From positions 124,001 to 188,000 of the forward strand of contig CAJTHL010000003.1 in NCBI GenBank assembly GCA_910576205.1: 64,000 nucleotides of DNA, in the 5' to 3' direction. The position numbers were made by a program, and so were the translations under genes. The DNA comes from Clostridia bacterium (GTDB lineage Bacteria > Bacillota > Clostridia > Lachnospirales > Lachnospiraceae). Under the pieces are notes generated by a model. The model was not told the DNA's origin. It made no database searches and was given only the letters and a program-made list of their open reading frames with translations. The first letter of the stretch is position 1, and every line of letters starts with the position of its first letter. Of the stretch, positions 33,839-43,157 are shown piece by piece.

Positions 33839-34360
33839 GTGGCAGGTTTAAAAAAGGGGTTTCGGATTGTAATGGATGTAATTGAACTATATATTCCGGC
33901 ATGTTGGTTTGTTTTACTGTTTGTAGCGTTCATTCTTCAGATCGTTTCAAGATATCTTTTTAACAATCCCCTGGTCTGGCCCTACGAGCTGGCGCAGATC
34001 TCATATGTCTGGGTTATTACGCTGGGCTGCTGTTACGCCCAGCGGACAGATGATAATATTGTGTTTTCTATTGTTTATGAGATGGTGGGAGAGAAGGTAC
34101 GGCTGGTTTTCCGTATGATACAGGATGTGCTGATTGTCTGTATTCTGGCCTATATGGTGCCGGCTATGGTAGATTTCTATAAATTTTATTTTACCAGGTA
34201 CAGCACGGTGTTTAAGTTTCCTCTTGGCTTTGTGTATCTTGGTTTTTTTATTTTTCAGATTATTACAATTTGCAGGTATGCAAGAGATTTTGCCGGCTGT
34301 ATGGGAAAGTGGAGAGGAAAAACGGAGGATGAAACCGGGAATGGAGGTGTGATAAAATGA
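33839..34360 (+). CDS. TRAP transporter small permease (DctQ)
   Basis: 173 residues from a GTG at 33839, chosen because AAAGGAGGTG ends six bases upstream; an ATG at 33812 lies before that site. Four membrane segments; VSRYLFNNPLVWPYELAQIS is the DctQ signature. It ends in an ATGA overlap with the large subunit. Confidence 0.88.
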   Translation: MAGLKKGFRIVMDVIELYIPACWFVLLFVAFILQIVSRYLFNNPLVWPYELAQISYVWVITLGCCYAQRTDDNIVFSIVYEMVGEKVRLVFRMIQDVLIVCILAYMVPAMVDFYKFYFTRYSTVFKFPLGFVYLGFFIFQIITICRYARDFAGCMGKWRGKTEDETGNGGVIK

Positions 34361-35643
34361 GTCAGGCCATGACTTTAGCCATATGTCTTCTGGTTGTATG
34401 TTTTGTGATACGGATGCCTATCGCCATCGGTATGCTGCTTTCTTCCGGTCTGTATCTGATTCTGACCGGGGCGGACGTAAGCCTTGTGGCAGAAATATTT
34501 TCCAGTAAAATGTACAACAACTTTATTCTGCTGGCAGTTCCGCTGTTTATCTTTGCGGCAAATATTATGAATTCCAGCAAGGTGACAGACAAGATTTTTG
34601 ATTTTGCAAAGGTTCTGGTGGGAAGATGGAAAGGAGGCCTTGGCCATGTAAACGTAATTGCCTCCTTAATTTTTTCCGGTATGACAGGCTCTGCGGTGGC
34701 GGACGCCTCGGGCCTTGGGATTATGGAGATTGAGACCATGCGCAAGGAGGGATATGACGACGGCTTCAGCGCCGCCATAACGGCAAGTTCGGCGGTTATA
34801 GGGCCCATTTTCCCGCCAAGTATTCCTCTGGTAATCTACGGGGTGATTGCAGGGGCCTCCATCGGCAATCTGTTTCTGGCCGGTATGGTACCGGGAGTGC
34901 TTCTTGCCCTTGCGCTGATGATTTATGTGGCAGTGATAGCCCGCAAACGGAATTATCCCACAGGTATCCGGTATACCGCGCAGCAGTTCCTAAGGATGAC
35001 CTTTAGCGCTATTCCGGCCCTGCTGACCCCGGTTATTCTGCTTATGGGAATTTATACGGGAATTATGACGGCCACGGAAGCGGGAGCTGTAGCGGCTCTT
35101 TACGCGCTGCTTATTTCCATACTGGCTTACCGCTCCATGTCCCCTGGGGATTTCTGGGAAGTGCTGAAAAATACTGTGCGTTCCACTGGCCAGATCGGGA
35201 TTATGCTGGGGGCGGCTTATGTGTTTTCCTATGTGATTGCCATAGAGAAACTTCCGGTTCTGGCGGGAAATCTGATTACCTCTGTGGCAACCAGCCGGGT
35301 TACGTTTTTGATTTTTGTGAATATTGCGCTGTTTATTCTGGGAATGCTGCTGGATTCTGCGGTATTGCAGCTGGTGCTGCTTCCTATCCTGTGTCCCATA
35401 GCCCAGTCCTATGGCATTGATATGGTACATTTCGGAGTAGTGTTTACCCTGAATACCATGATCGGACTGTGTACGCCGCCTTTTGGAATGCTGCTTTTTA
35501 TTGTAACCGGCATCAGCGGGGAGAAGATGAAGGTGATTATCCGGGAAATTATGCCCATGGTGGTGGTTATGATCGTGGTGCTTCTGGTGGTTACCTTTAT
35601 CCCGGATGTGATTCTGTGGCTGCCGCGGCTGTTTGGGAGATAA
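34357..35643 (+). CDS. TRAP transporter large permease (DctM)
   Basis: 428 residues with about 12 membrane segments. GGLGHVNVIASLIFSGMTGS and SSAVIGPIFPPSIPLVIYG are the Na+ and substrate site hallmarks of DctM. A C-terminal LNTMIGLCTPPFGMLLFI repeats the motif in the inverted half. Na+-driven uptake of a carboxylate with DctP and DctQ. Confidence 0.93.
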   Translation: MSQAMTLAICLLVVCFVIRMPIAIGMLLSSGLYLILTGADVSLVAEIFSSKMYNNFILLAVPLFIFAANIMNSSKVTDKIFDFAKVLVGRWKGGLGHVNVIASLIFSGMTGSAVADASGLGIMEIETMRKEGYDDGFSAAITASSAVIGPIFPPSIPLVIYGVIAGASIGNLFLAGMVPGVLLALALMIYVAVIARKRNYPTGIRYTAQQFLRMTFSAIPALLTPVILLMGIYTGIMTATEAGAVAALYALLISILAYRSMSPGDFWEVLKNTVRSTGQIGIMLGAAYVFSYVIAIEKLPVLAGNLITSVATSRVTFLIFVNIALFILGMLLDSAVLQLVLLPILCPIAQSYGIDMVHFGVVFTLNTMIGLCTPPFGMLLFIVTGISGEKMKVIIREIMPMVVVMIVVLLVVTFIPDVILWLPRLFGR

Positions 35644-35664
35644 ACAGGACAGCCCTTGAAGCTT

Positions 35665-35693
35665 TTGACAAATGGGAATAATTATAATAGAAT
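35665..35693 (+). promoter_or_regulatory. Promoter of the GntR gene
   Basis: TTGACA at 35665-35670, a 17-bp spacer and TAGAAT at 35688-35693. The start near 35700 makes the in-frame ATG at 35701 an unlikely translation start. Confidence 0.55.
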
Positions 35694-35775
35694 AAATTAA
35701 ATGGATTTTCATTTTCTTTTTTACCGGGAAATGAGAGGGCGTACAGAAGCAGAATTTGCAAAACGACAGGAAAAG

Positions 35776-36486
35776 ATGGGAAAAAATATGGTAGAGCAGG
35801 ATTTAAGGGTTACAAAAAAAAGCTTGTATGAGACGGTGGCGGACAGAATCGAAGATATGATACTGGATAATTCGCTGCAGCAGGGAGAGAGGCTTCCAAG
35901 CGAGCAGGAGCTGGCGACAAGGTTTGGAATCAGCCGGAATGTTATGAGGGAGTCCCTAAAGCTTCTGAAGGAGCGTCAGCTGATTGTGCAGAAGAATGGG
36001 GACGGAACTTATATTGCGAAGCCGGAAAATGACAGCGTGACAGAGGTCTTAAACCGGATGCTGCGATTGAATGACATCGGGTATATGGATATATTTGAGA
36101 TGCGCTCTTTGCTGGAGCCTTATGCATGCCGTCTGGTAGCCTCCAGAGAAAATATTCCGGACTTAGAGAAGCTGGATTTTTATATCCAGGAGATGGTAAA
36201 GACTGAAAATATCTGGGACATGCGGGCGGATTATGATATCCTGTTTCATGTGCAGATTGCAGAGTGGACCGGAAATCCGCTGCTGGTATGCTTTATCAAA
36301 TCTATGGTAGATCTGTGGAAAACCATTTTGGTGCGGGGAATCCAGATACAGCAGGTAGGACACCAGGACGGAATCGAATTTCACAAGCGGATTCTGGAGT
36401 GTCTGCGGGCCAGGGATCCCCAGGCGGCAGAAGAGACTATGCGGGCGCATATTGAAAAATCCAAAAGGCTTTGCTGGGTGGAATAG
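35776..36486 (+). CDS. GntR-family regulator, FadR/FCD subfamily
   Basis: 236 residues from the ATG at 35776 (AGGAAAA upstream). N-terminal winged helix-turn-helix (RLPSEQELATRFGISRNVMR) and C-terminal all-helical FCD domain with metal/ligand residues (MRADYDILFHVQIAEWTGN, HKRILECLRARDPQAAEE). It probably controls the aldolase-TRAP operon in response to the sugar acid or its breakdown product, perhaps through the palindrome at 31751-31762. Confidence 0.88.
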   Translation: MGKNMVEQDLRVTKKSLYETVADRIEDMILDNSLQQGERLPSEQELATRFGISRNVMRESLKLLKERQLIVQKNGDGTYIAKPENDSVTEVLNRMLRLNDIGYMDIFEMRSLLEPYACRLVASRENIPDLEKLDFYIQEMVKTENIWDMRADYDILFHVQIAEWTGNPLLVCFIKSMVDLWKTILVRGIQIQQVGHQDGIEFHKRILECLRARDPQAAEETMRAHIEKSKRLCWVE

Positions 36487-36525
36487 AAGCGAAAGAGCTT
36501 TTGCGGGATTCTTTTTATAAGACGG

Positions 36526-36572
36526 AAAACGGAACAGCCGGGAATGTCTTTAACCGGTGGGTTCCGTTTTTT
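36526..36572 (+). terminator. Terminator after the GntR gene
   Basis: 10-bp stem AAAACGGAAC/GTTCCGTTTT with an inner CCGG/CCGG pairing, ending in a T run (36565-36572). Confidence 0.8.
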
Positions 36573-36650
36573 GTGGCATAATTAAATTATTATTAGAAAT
36601 ATTTGGAAAAATATTTTGCAGGAAGAAATTCCGGCTTCCGGAGTATGGAT

Positions 36651-36684
36651 TTCCGGGGAAAATTAAGTTGAATTTTCCCCGGAA
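36651..36684. repeat. Perfect 14-bp inverted repeat
   Basis: TTCCGGGGAAAATT and its exact complement, separated by AAGTTG. It lies between the GntR terminator and the end of the minus-strand kinase gene. Neither side has a clear T tract. Possible minus-strand terminator, operator or small mobile palindrome. Confidence 0.7.
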
Positions 36685-36775
36685 ATTGTTATACTATTTC
36701 TAAAGAACCCATTTTCCGGGATACTTTCCCGCAGATCCCGGAGACAGGCTGCTTTTGTCAGATATCAGTCAGACA

Positions 36776-37681
36776 TCAGCTCTGGGAAAACCCAAGTTTC
36801 TGAAAAGCTTCTCCGGAGAGCAGGGCCCCGCTGGTTTCCACCACGGCAGCGGCCACACGGTTGGCGTCGGCGATGGCTTCTCCCACAGAAGCCCCCTGTT
36901 TTAGGCGGGCGATAACGGCGCCGATATGGGAATCCCCCGCGCCGATGGTGTCAGTCTGCGTGGCCTTTACTCCGTGTACATAGGCGGTTTCGCTGCCCGT
37001 GTCATAGTAAGCCCCCTTTTCCCCCAGCGTCACAATGACGGTGTTTTGGGTTTTTCCGTAAAGGGCGCGGGCGGCCTCCTCTATGGTGGACTTCCCGGTG
37101 TATTCCAGCGCCTCCGTCTCATTGAGATGAAGAATGGGGGACAGGGTAAAGAGCCGGTCTAAAAGCTCCTTGGAAATCACCTGGATTCTGGGGCCGGGCG
37201 CAAAGAAAATCTGGTAGGAGGGGTGCTGTTCCAGGTACTGCACAATATTGACGCCTGTAGGCTCCTCGATCTCCAGGCCACAGATATAGACGCTGTCGAT
37301 GGAGTCCGCGTCCAAAAGGTCAAACCATTCCGGGTAGAAGCGGTATTCCGCTCCGTGGTAGGAGGCGAAGGTGCGCTCCCCGGAGTCCTCCACAAAGCAG
37401 TAGCAGCAGCCGTTTTCCTGAAGGGGCGTGGGAATGGGACTCTGGATGCCCCGTTTTTTCAGCTCTTCCCGGACAAAATGGCCGTAGGTGCCGGTGCCTA
37501 CCGGGGAAAACAGGATATAGGGAACCTGGAAATGACGGATGGTGTCGGAGGTATTGTAGGCGCAGCCTCCCAGAGACATGGTCTGGTGGCTGACGTGGAC
37601 ATCCTCGCTGGTAACAGGAAGATGGGGAAGCTGGATAATGACATCCACAACGGTGGAACCGATAACAAGTACGTGTTTCAT
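36776..37681 (-). CDS. PfkB-family carbohydrate/nucleoside kinase
   Basis: 301 residues of the ribokinase fold. The N-terminus MKHVLVIGSTVVDVIIQLPH with MSLGGCAYNTSDTIRHF (motif 1) and the C-terminal DTIGAGDSHIGAVIARL (motif 2 with catalytic Asp and anion hole) are complete. The phosphate acceptor may be a sugar or a nucleoside. Divergent from a deaminase-type amidohydrolase, which makes a nucleoside or modified base a reasonable guess. The divergent region 37682-37828 has no other clear signal. Confidence 0.88.
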   Translation of the reverse strand: MKHVLVIGSTVVDVIIQLPHLPVTSEDVHVSHQTMSLGGCAYNTSDTIRHFQVPYILFSPVGTGTYGHFVREELKKRGIQSPIPTPLQENGCCYCFVEDSGERTFASYHGAEYRFYPEWFDLLDADSIDSVYICGLEIEEPTGVNIVQYLEQHPSYQIFFAPGPRIQVISKELLDRLFTLSPILHLNETEALEYTGKSTIEEAARALYGKTQNTVIVTLGEKGAYYDTGSETAYVHGVKATQTDTIGAGDSHIGAVIARLKQGASVGEAIADANRVAAAVVETSGALLSGEAFQKLGFSQS

Positions 37682-37828
37682 AACATTTATCTCCGTGGTA
37701 TTTTAGATTGGAAAATATTGGGGATGGCAGGCTCTGGCTGTCTGGTCCGGCAGCTGATGGAGCAGGCCAGAAAGCAGAGGGCTCTTCACTCACGTGGATA
37801 GTTTAACATAAGGGAAGGGAAAAGAAAA

Positions 37829-39127
37829 GTGTACGAAAGCAGAAAACAGAAAAAAATCTTATTGAAAAACGCAAATCTTATTACGGAGTCCGGGGAAACC
37901 CTCACAGGGCAGGATCTGGTCATTGCAGAGGGGAAGATTTCGTCCGGGGGAGATTGCGTATTTGATCAGGTCATAGACTGCACGGATTATTATGTAACCC
38001 CGGGCCTTACCAACCTCCACTGCCACTGCGCCATGAACCTGTTTAAGGGGATTGCGGAGGATGTGGACGCGGACACCTGGTTTAACGAGAAGATCTGGCC
38101 CTATGAGAGCAGGCTGGAGGCGGAGGATGTCTATGTAGGGACAAAGCTTGGCATTGCGGAAATGCTGAACTGTGGCGTAACGGCCTTTGCGGACCATTAT
38201 TTTGAGGAGGAGGCTGTCCTCCAGGCGGTTCTGGAGCTTGGAATCCGGGTGGATCTTGCGCCTACAGTCTTTGGAAGCGCGCCGGATTTCCCGGAAAGGC
38301 TTCGGGCAGTCAGCGATTTCTGTGAGAAAAACCGCCGGGTTTCCGGCCGGGTTTCCCTGCGCATGGGGCCCCACGCCCCCTACACCTGTCCGCCCCCCTT
38401 CCTTGAAAAGATCGTGAAGCGGGCGGAGGAACTGAAGCTGGGGCTTCACCTGCATGTGTCCGAGACAAGGGAGCAGGTGGAGCAGAGCCTGCAAAGCTTT
38501 GGAAAGACGCCCTTTGCCATGGCGGCGGAGGCAGGGGTATTTGCGTATCCGACGCTGGTGGCCCATGGCCTGTGGATTACTGAGGAGGATTTTAAATACC
38601 TGGGGGAGGAGACCTGGTTTGCCTTCTGCCCCAAGACCTACGGGAAGTTTGCCATGGGGACGGATTTTATGTTTCCCAACCGCGGCCGGATTTCCTACGG
38701 CTTTGGTACGGACGGAGCGGCCAGCTCCAATACCTTAAATCCCTGTGAGCAGGCCCGCTTTTTTGCCATGCTTGGGAAATACGGTGCGAAAGACCCCTGC
38801 GATTACGCGGCCCGGGAGGTGTGGCAGGCGCTGATGAGAGGGCACGGGGCATTCTCCTTTGGAACCGGTAAGCTTACGGAGGGAAGCCCGGCAGACCTGG
38901 TGATCTGGGACTTGAAAAAGCCCAATACCTGGCCGGTGTATGACCCGGTCAATTCGATTCTGTACAGCAGCGAACCCTCCAACGTAGCCTACACTATGGT
39001 GGACGGCGTGTTCTTGAAAGAACAGGGAAAGCTTGTCTTTGACGAGCAGGCCCTGCTGGAGGAGGGCGCCCGGGTGCAGAGGCGGCTTCTGAAGAGAGGC
39101 CAGGGACAGGCCAAGGTGATTTACTGA
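37829..39127 (+). CDS. Amidohydrolase, nucleoside/base deaminase type (SAH/MTA deaminase-like)
   Basis: 432 residues from a GTG behind GGGAAGGGAAAAG. Metal ligands are visible: HCHC (first His pair), HLHVSE, VAHGLW and the Asp in GTDGAASSN. The pattern matches the SAH/MTA deaminase and chlorohydrolase branch, which removes an amino group from adenosyl or related heterocycles. The NEKIWPYES segment recurs in the second amidohydrolase at 50308-51660, so the two are paralogues. Substrate uncertain. Confidence 0.85.
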   Translation: MYESRKQKKILLKNANLITESGETLTGQDLVIAEGKISSGGDCVFDQVIDCTDYYVTPGLTNLHCHCAMNLFKGIAEDVDADTWFNEKIWPYESRLEAEDVYVGTKLGIAEMLNCGVTAFADHYFEEEAVLQAVLELGIRVDLAPTVFGSAPDFPERLRAVSDFCEKNRRVSGRVSLRMGPHAPYTCPPPFLEKIVKRAEELKLGLHLHVSETREQVEQSLQSFGKTPFAMAAEAGVFAYPTLVAHGLWITEEDFKYLGEETWFAFCPKTYGKFAMGTDFMFPNRGRISYGFGTDGAASSNTLNPCEQARFFAMLGKYGAKDPCDYAAREVWQALMRGHGAFSFGTGKLTEGSPADLVIWDLKKPNTWPVYDPVNSILYSSEPSNVAYTMVDGVFLKEQGKLVFDEQALLEEGARVQRRLLKRGQGQAKVIY

Positions 39128-39214
39128 CCGTAAAGAGCAGCAGATGAAATATTGTCTGTGGCCCGTATTGCTCACAAAAGGCCGGAAGGATAAGGAAAAA
39201 GGAGAGATGGTTTT

Positions 39215-39823
39215 ATGAAGGTTTTGATGATAAACGGGTGTATACGCGGCACAAAGTCCAGAAGCTGGCAGCTTGCCCAGGCATTTCTTTCCGCTATGGA
39301 AGCCCATAAGCCGGAGAGCATACGGCTTAATTATACCCGGCTTGATCTGGCGGACATGGATTTTAAGCCTTTGAAGGGCAGCTTTTTTGAGGAACGCCAG
39401 AGGCTTCTGGAGGAGGGCAGCCGGGAGCACCCCCGCTTCTTTTATGCCCGCCAGTTTGCCCAGGCGGACAGGATCCTTCTGGCGGCCCCTTTTTGGGATT
39501 TAAGCGTGCCGGCCATTGTGAAGCTGTATATTGAGAATATTTCCCTGGACGGTATCACTTTTGGCTGTAATGACGAGGGCATGTACGGCATGTGCCGGGC
39601 AAAGGATTTTACGTTTTTTACCACCCGGGGCGGCGTATACGGAAACGGTCCCCTGGAGCAGGGGGCCCGGTATCTGGAAGCCCTGTGCGGTATGTTTGGA
39701 ATCCCGGAGTTTCGCTGTATCTGCGCGGAGGGTATTGACGCCAGGCCAGAGGAGACAGACAGGATTATGGGAAAGGCTCTCGCGGAGGCCAGGGAGGCTG
39801 GGGAGCATTACTGGGAAGCTTGA
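39215..39823 (+). CDS. Flavodoxin-fold NAD(P)H-dependent oxidoreductase (AzoR-like)
   Basis: 202 residues. MKVLMINGCIRGTKSRSWQL with the FMN phosphate loop, APFWDLSVPAIVKLYIENI and FFTTRGGVYG are the pattern of FMN-dependent NADH-quinone/azo reductases. AAGGAG precedes the ATG. It follows the amidohydrolase by about 90 bp and may belong to its operon. Electron acceptor unknown. Confidence 0.83.
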   Translation: MKVLMINGCIRGTKSRSWQLAQAFLSAMEAHKPESIRLNYTRLDLADMDFKPLKGSFFEERQRLLEEGSREHPRFFYARQFAQADRILLAAPFWDLSVPAIVKLYIENISLDGITFGCNDEGMYGMCRAKDFTFFTTRGGVYGNGPLEQGARYLEALCGMFGIPEFRCICAEGIDARPEETDRIMGKALAEAREAGEHYWEA

Positions 39824-39881
39824 CATAGTACATTTAAGATACATAGGATTGCTTTTAAAAGACGGATAAAGGGGACGAAAG

Positions 39882-41015
39882 ATGCTGGGGGGAAAGAACA
39901 GGCAAAATACAAATCAGAAATATTATGGCATCTGCATTCTTCTGTCCATAGTTATGCTGTGGACAGGGGCGGCACAGGCAAAAGCCGCCCAGATTACCGG
40001 GGAGGACGCCGGGAATATCCAAAAGGAATACCAGGCATACCAGGAACGTCTGTCCTCCATTGCATTCCGGGAGGATATTGAGGAAAGCGGGTATGAGATT
40101 ATGGAGGAGCAGATTTTCCCCATCACGCTGGAATCCTTTGGCCTGGGGGAACTGACCATTATTCCGGCCATAGAGACCTCCCTCAACCGGCTGGCCCTGT
40201 TTTTCCTGGACGGGGAGGGGAATGTGGTGTACAGCTATGACCAGCTGGAAGCCAACTGCCGGATCCGGGGAGAGCTTAAGCAGTCTGTAAAGGATGTGGC
40301 CGGGATATCGTTTTCGGATGTGAACCGGGACGGACGAAAGGATATTATTATTATCAGCAGGTGCAAAAATACCTCTGGGGAGTATGCGGGAATTCCCTAC
40401 AAGGTGGGGGACGTGATTTTCCAGGGGGAGGGGTATCTGTACCGGGACTGGCGGATTTCCGATAAGATCAACCGGTTCAGCATGAACAAGAGCACCAACC
40501 AGATTCTGTTTTTTGTCCGGGACGGGATTTCCACGGAATTTCTCTATACTTCCACGACCCTGGAGGAGCTTAGGAGAAACGGATTTTCCGTTATGGAGGA
40601 CCAGTGCTATACCAGGGAATTTGAACGGCTTGGAAGTCTGCAGGTAGTGCCGGGGGTGTTTCGTATGGCCTGGTTTGATTTTTTTCTCATCTATCTGGTA
40701 AACGAGCAGGGCGAGATAGTCTGGAGCCTTCAGCCCATGGCGGACTACGACGGCATGTATTCCCTTAAGGGAATCAATGGACGGGACGTGGACGGGGACG
40801 GTATGAAGGACCTGGTTGTCCTGGGGCGTTACAGCCGGGAGGGGGAGGACGGAGAGCCGCTGATTGAAAATAAGTGCTCGATTTATTACCAGAGGACAAG
40901 CGGTTTTGAGGCGGACACGGAATTTGAGAAGCATTATCAATATACGGAGGAGGACACCATGGAGGACATGATACGGAAAATACGGGAATACTGGGGATGG
41001 CAGGTAGAGGAATGA
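39882..41015 (+). CDS. Secreted FG-GAP/VCBS-like repeat protein
   Basis: 377 residues. N-terminal hydrophobic signal segment (YYGICILLSIVMLWTGAAQA), then an extracellular part with two calcium-loop-like motifs DVNRDGRKDI and DVDGDGMKDL, which are typical of FG-GAP/VCBS beta-propeller repeats. The gene ends in an ATGA overlap with a response regulator, which is followed by a sensor kinase. It is therefore likely to take part in signal perception at the cell surface. The ligand is unknown, and I do not recognise this protein from a described system. Confidence 0.75.
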   Translation: MLGGKNRQNTNQKYYGICILLSIVMLWTGAAQAKAAQITGEDAGNIQKEYQAYQERLSSIAFREDIEESGYEIMEEQIFPITLESFGLGELTIIPAIETSLNRLALFFLDGEGNVVYSYDQLEANCRIRGELKQSVKDVAGISFSDVNRDGRKDIIIISRCKNTSGEYAGIPYKVGDVIFQGEGYLYRDWRISDKINRFSMNKSTNQILFFVRDGISTEFLYTSTTLEELRRNGFSVMEDQCYTREFERLGSLQVVPGVFRMAWFDFFLIYLVNEQGEIVWSLQPMADYDGMYSLKGINGRDVDGDGMKDLVVLGRYSREGEDGEPLIENKCSIYYQRTSGFEADTEFEKHYQYTEEDTMEDMIRKIREYWGWQVEE

Positions 41016-41665
41016 TTCGGATATTGATTGTTGACGATGAAAAACCCATATGTGATCTCATCGATATGAACCTGTCGGCGGCCGGATATCACTGCAAGAG
41101 CGTCCAGGACGGGCTTACGGCCATAGACCTTATCGAAAAGGAGCCCTTTGATCTCATCCTGCTGGATATTATGCTTCCGGGGGCGGACGGTTTTGATATC
41201 ATTGAGTATATCAGGCCCTTGAAGGTGCCGGTGATCTTTATCACCGCCAAAGGCGATGTGCGGGACAAGGTAAAGGGGCTAAAGCTGGGAGCCGAGGATT
41301 ATCTGGTGAAGCCCTTCAATGTGCTGGAGCTCCAGGCCCGGGTGGAGGTGGTGCTGCGCAGGTTCCACAAGACGGAGAGCGTTCTTACGGCCGGGGATGT
41401 GACGGTGGACCTGGAGGCCCGCAAGGTCACAAGGGCCGGGCGGCCTGTGGTGCTGACCAACAAGGAGTACGGGCTTTTAGTGCTCTTTATCCAGAATAAA
41501 AACGTGGCGCTGTTTAAGGAAACCCTGTATGAGAAAGTCTGGGGAGACGAGTATTTTGCCGACAGCCGCACCCTGGAGCTTCACGTGCAGAGGCTCAGAC
41601 GCAAGATGGGCTGGGAGAAAAATCTGGTTGCCGTGTACAAGGTGGGATACCGGCTGGAAATCTGA
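41012..41665 (+). CDS. OmpR/PhoB-family response regulator
   Basis: 217 residues. Receiver domain with acidic pocket DDEK, phosphoacceptor Asp52 in ILLDIMLPGADG and the conserved Lys in FITAKGD. The C-terminal winged helix has the LTNKEYGLLVLFIQNKNVAL and SRTLELHVQRLRRKM segments. The start overlaps the stop of the FG-GAP gene, and the kinase follows 11 bp later. Confidence 0.95.
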   Translation: MIRILIVDDEKPICDLIDMNLSAAGYHCKSVQDGLTAIDLIEKEPFDLILLDIMLPGADGFDIIEYIRPLKVPVIFITAKGDVRDKVKGLKLGAEDYLVKPFNVLELQARVEVVLRRFHKTESVLTAGDVTVDLEARKVTRAGRPVVLTNKEYGLLVLFIQNKNVALFKETLYEKVWGDEYFADSRTLELHVQRLRRKMGWEKNLVAVYKVGYRLEI

Positions 41666-41676
41666 CGGGAGACATT

Positions 41677-43137
41677 ATGAAATTTTCCTATAAAATATTG
41701 TTGTGCAGTATTATGACCATGGCCATGGCACTGGGGGTCGGCGGATACTTTTTTGTGAACAATGTGTTTGAGGCGTCCATAGAGCGGGAGGTAGGGCAGG
41801 CCATGGATGAAAACAGCATCCTGCAGTTTGCCTTTGAGACGGCGGCTCTAAACATTCCCTCCAAATATGATATGCTTCAGAATTCTGCCATAAAGGAGAT
41901 CGGTTCCAGCCTGGAAAAGGGTGGCCAGGGCACAGGACGGCTTCTCAGGCTGTCTGACGAGAACCGGGAAATCCTGTATGCCAGCGAGGGTTTTGTGGAG
42001 GATACGGCCCTGGTGTCCGGCATTGGGGAGCAGACCAGGGCTTACCAGGTGATTTTTGTGGACGGACATTACTATATCCAGACCGGCGCCGTGCTGCATG
42101 CCCTGGACAGGGTTCTGTATCTGGAAACCATGCGGAATGTGACGGAGGTGTACGCGGAGCGGGCCAGGGGGTTTGACGTGTACCGGAGGCTGACCCTTGT
42201 GCTTCTGGTGTTAAGCTCCGTAGTGCTGTTCTTTTTCTCCTCCTGGATTACCAGGCCTATCAGGCTTCTGACCCAGGCGGCCAGAAAAATGACGGCCGGG
42301 GACTACAGCTACCGGGCGGAACAGGTCAGCCATGACGAGATGGGCCAGCTCACCCGGGATTTCAACCATATGGCAGGCGTGCTGGAGGAAAATATCCACC
42401 AGCTGGAGGAGGAAGTGCGGGCCAGGGAGGATTTTATAGCGGCCTTTTCCCATGAGCTGAAGACACCGCTCACGGCGGTGATCGGCTATGCGGATATGCT
42501 GCGTTCCCGGAAGCTGGATGAGGAGAAGCATTTCCTGTCGGCAAACTATATTTACACGGAGGGGAAGCGTCTGGAGGCCATGTCCTTGCGGCTACTGGAT
42601 ATTATCGTTACCAAGCGGTGGGAGATCGAGCCCCAGGAAGTCCCTGTGGAGGTGTTTTATTCGTATCTCAGGGAGCTCTACGCGGAAAAGAGCGGATCTG
42701 ATTTTGTCTTTACCTATGAGCCGGGCAGTGTCCGGGCGGAGGTGGATCTTATAAAGAGCGTGCTCCTTAATCTGGTGGACAATGCCTGCAAGGCGTCGGA
42801 GGAAGGGGACAGGGTGGAAATCCTGGGCCACAGGCAGGAGGAGGGCTATTTCTTTGCGGTGAAGGACTACGGTGTGGGAATTCCCGCCGGGGAGCTGAAA
42901 AAGATTACAGAGGCCTTTTATATGGTAGATAAATCCAGATCCAGAAGCCACAACGGCGCGGGCCTTGGGCTGGCTCTCTGTGGGGAGATTTTAAAGCTTC
43001 ATGGAAGCAGCCTTAAAATTGAGAGCACGCCCGGGGAGGGAAGCTGCTTTGGCTTCTGGCTTCCCACAGGGGGATGTCCGGAAAATACTGAAGGCGGGAC
43101 GAGGGCCCAGGGGACGCTTCTTCCAGGTGAAGCTTAA
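41677..43137 (+). CDS. Sensor histidine kinase
   Basis: 486 residues: membrane helix at about 7-30, an extracytoplasmic sensor of about 140 residues, a second helix (LTLVLLVLSSVVLFFFSS), a HAMP linker, HisKA with phospho-His259 in FSHELKTP, and a HATPase domain (LVDNACKAS, DYGVGIP, GAGLGLALC). It should phosphorylate the adjacent response regulator. The sensor domain has no recognised fold; the secreted products encoded on either side may modulate it. Confidence 0.94.
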   Translation: MKFSYKILLCSIMTMAMALGVGGYFFVNNVFEASIEREVGQAMDENSILQFAFETAALNIPSKYDMLQNSAIKEIGSSLEKGGQGTGRLLRLSDENREILYASEGFVEDTALVSGIGEQTRAYQVIFVDGHYYIQTGAVLHALDRVLYLETMRNVTEVYAERARGFDVYRRLTLVLLVLSSVVLFFFSSWITRPIRLLTQAARKMTAGDYSYRAEQVSHDEMGQLTRDFNHMAGVLEENIHQLEEEVRAREDFIAAFSHELKTPLTAVIGYADMLRSRKLDEEKHFLSANYIYTEGKRLEAMSLRLLDIIVTKRWEIEPQEVPVEVFYSYLRELYAEKSGSDFVFTYEPGSVRAEVDLIKSVLLNLVDNACKASEEGDRVEILGHRQEEGYFFAVKDYGVGIPAGELKKITEAFYMVDKSRSRSHNGAGLGLALCGEILKLHGSSLKIESTPGEGSCFGFWLPTGGCPENTEGGTRAQGTLLPGEA

Positions 43138-43157
43138 AGCAAGAGAGGGAAATAACA

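Noticed and set aside
35665..35688. TTGACA followed by TATAAT before the GntR gene
   Set aside because: Spacing is only 12 bp; TAGAAT five bases further on gives a proper 17-bp spacer.
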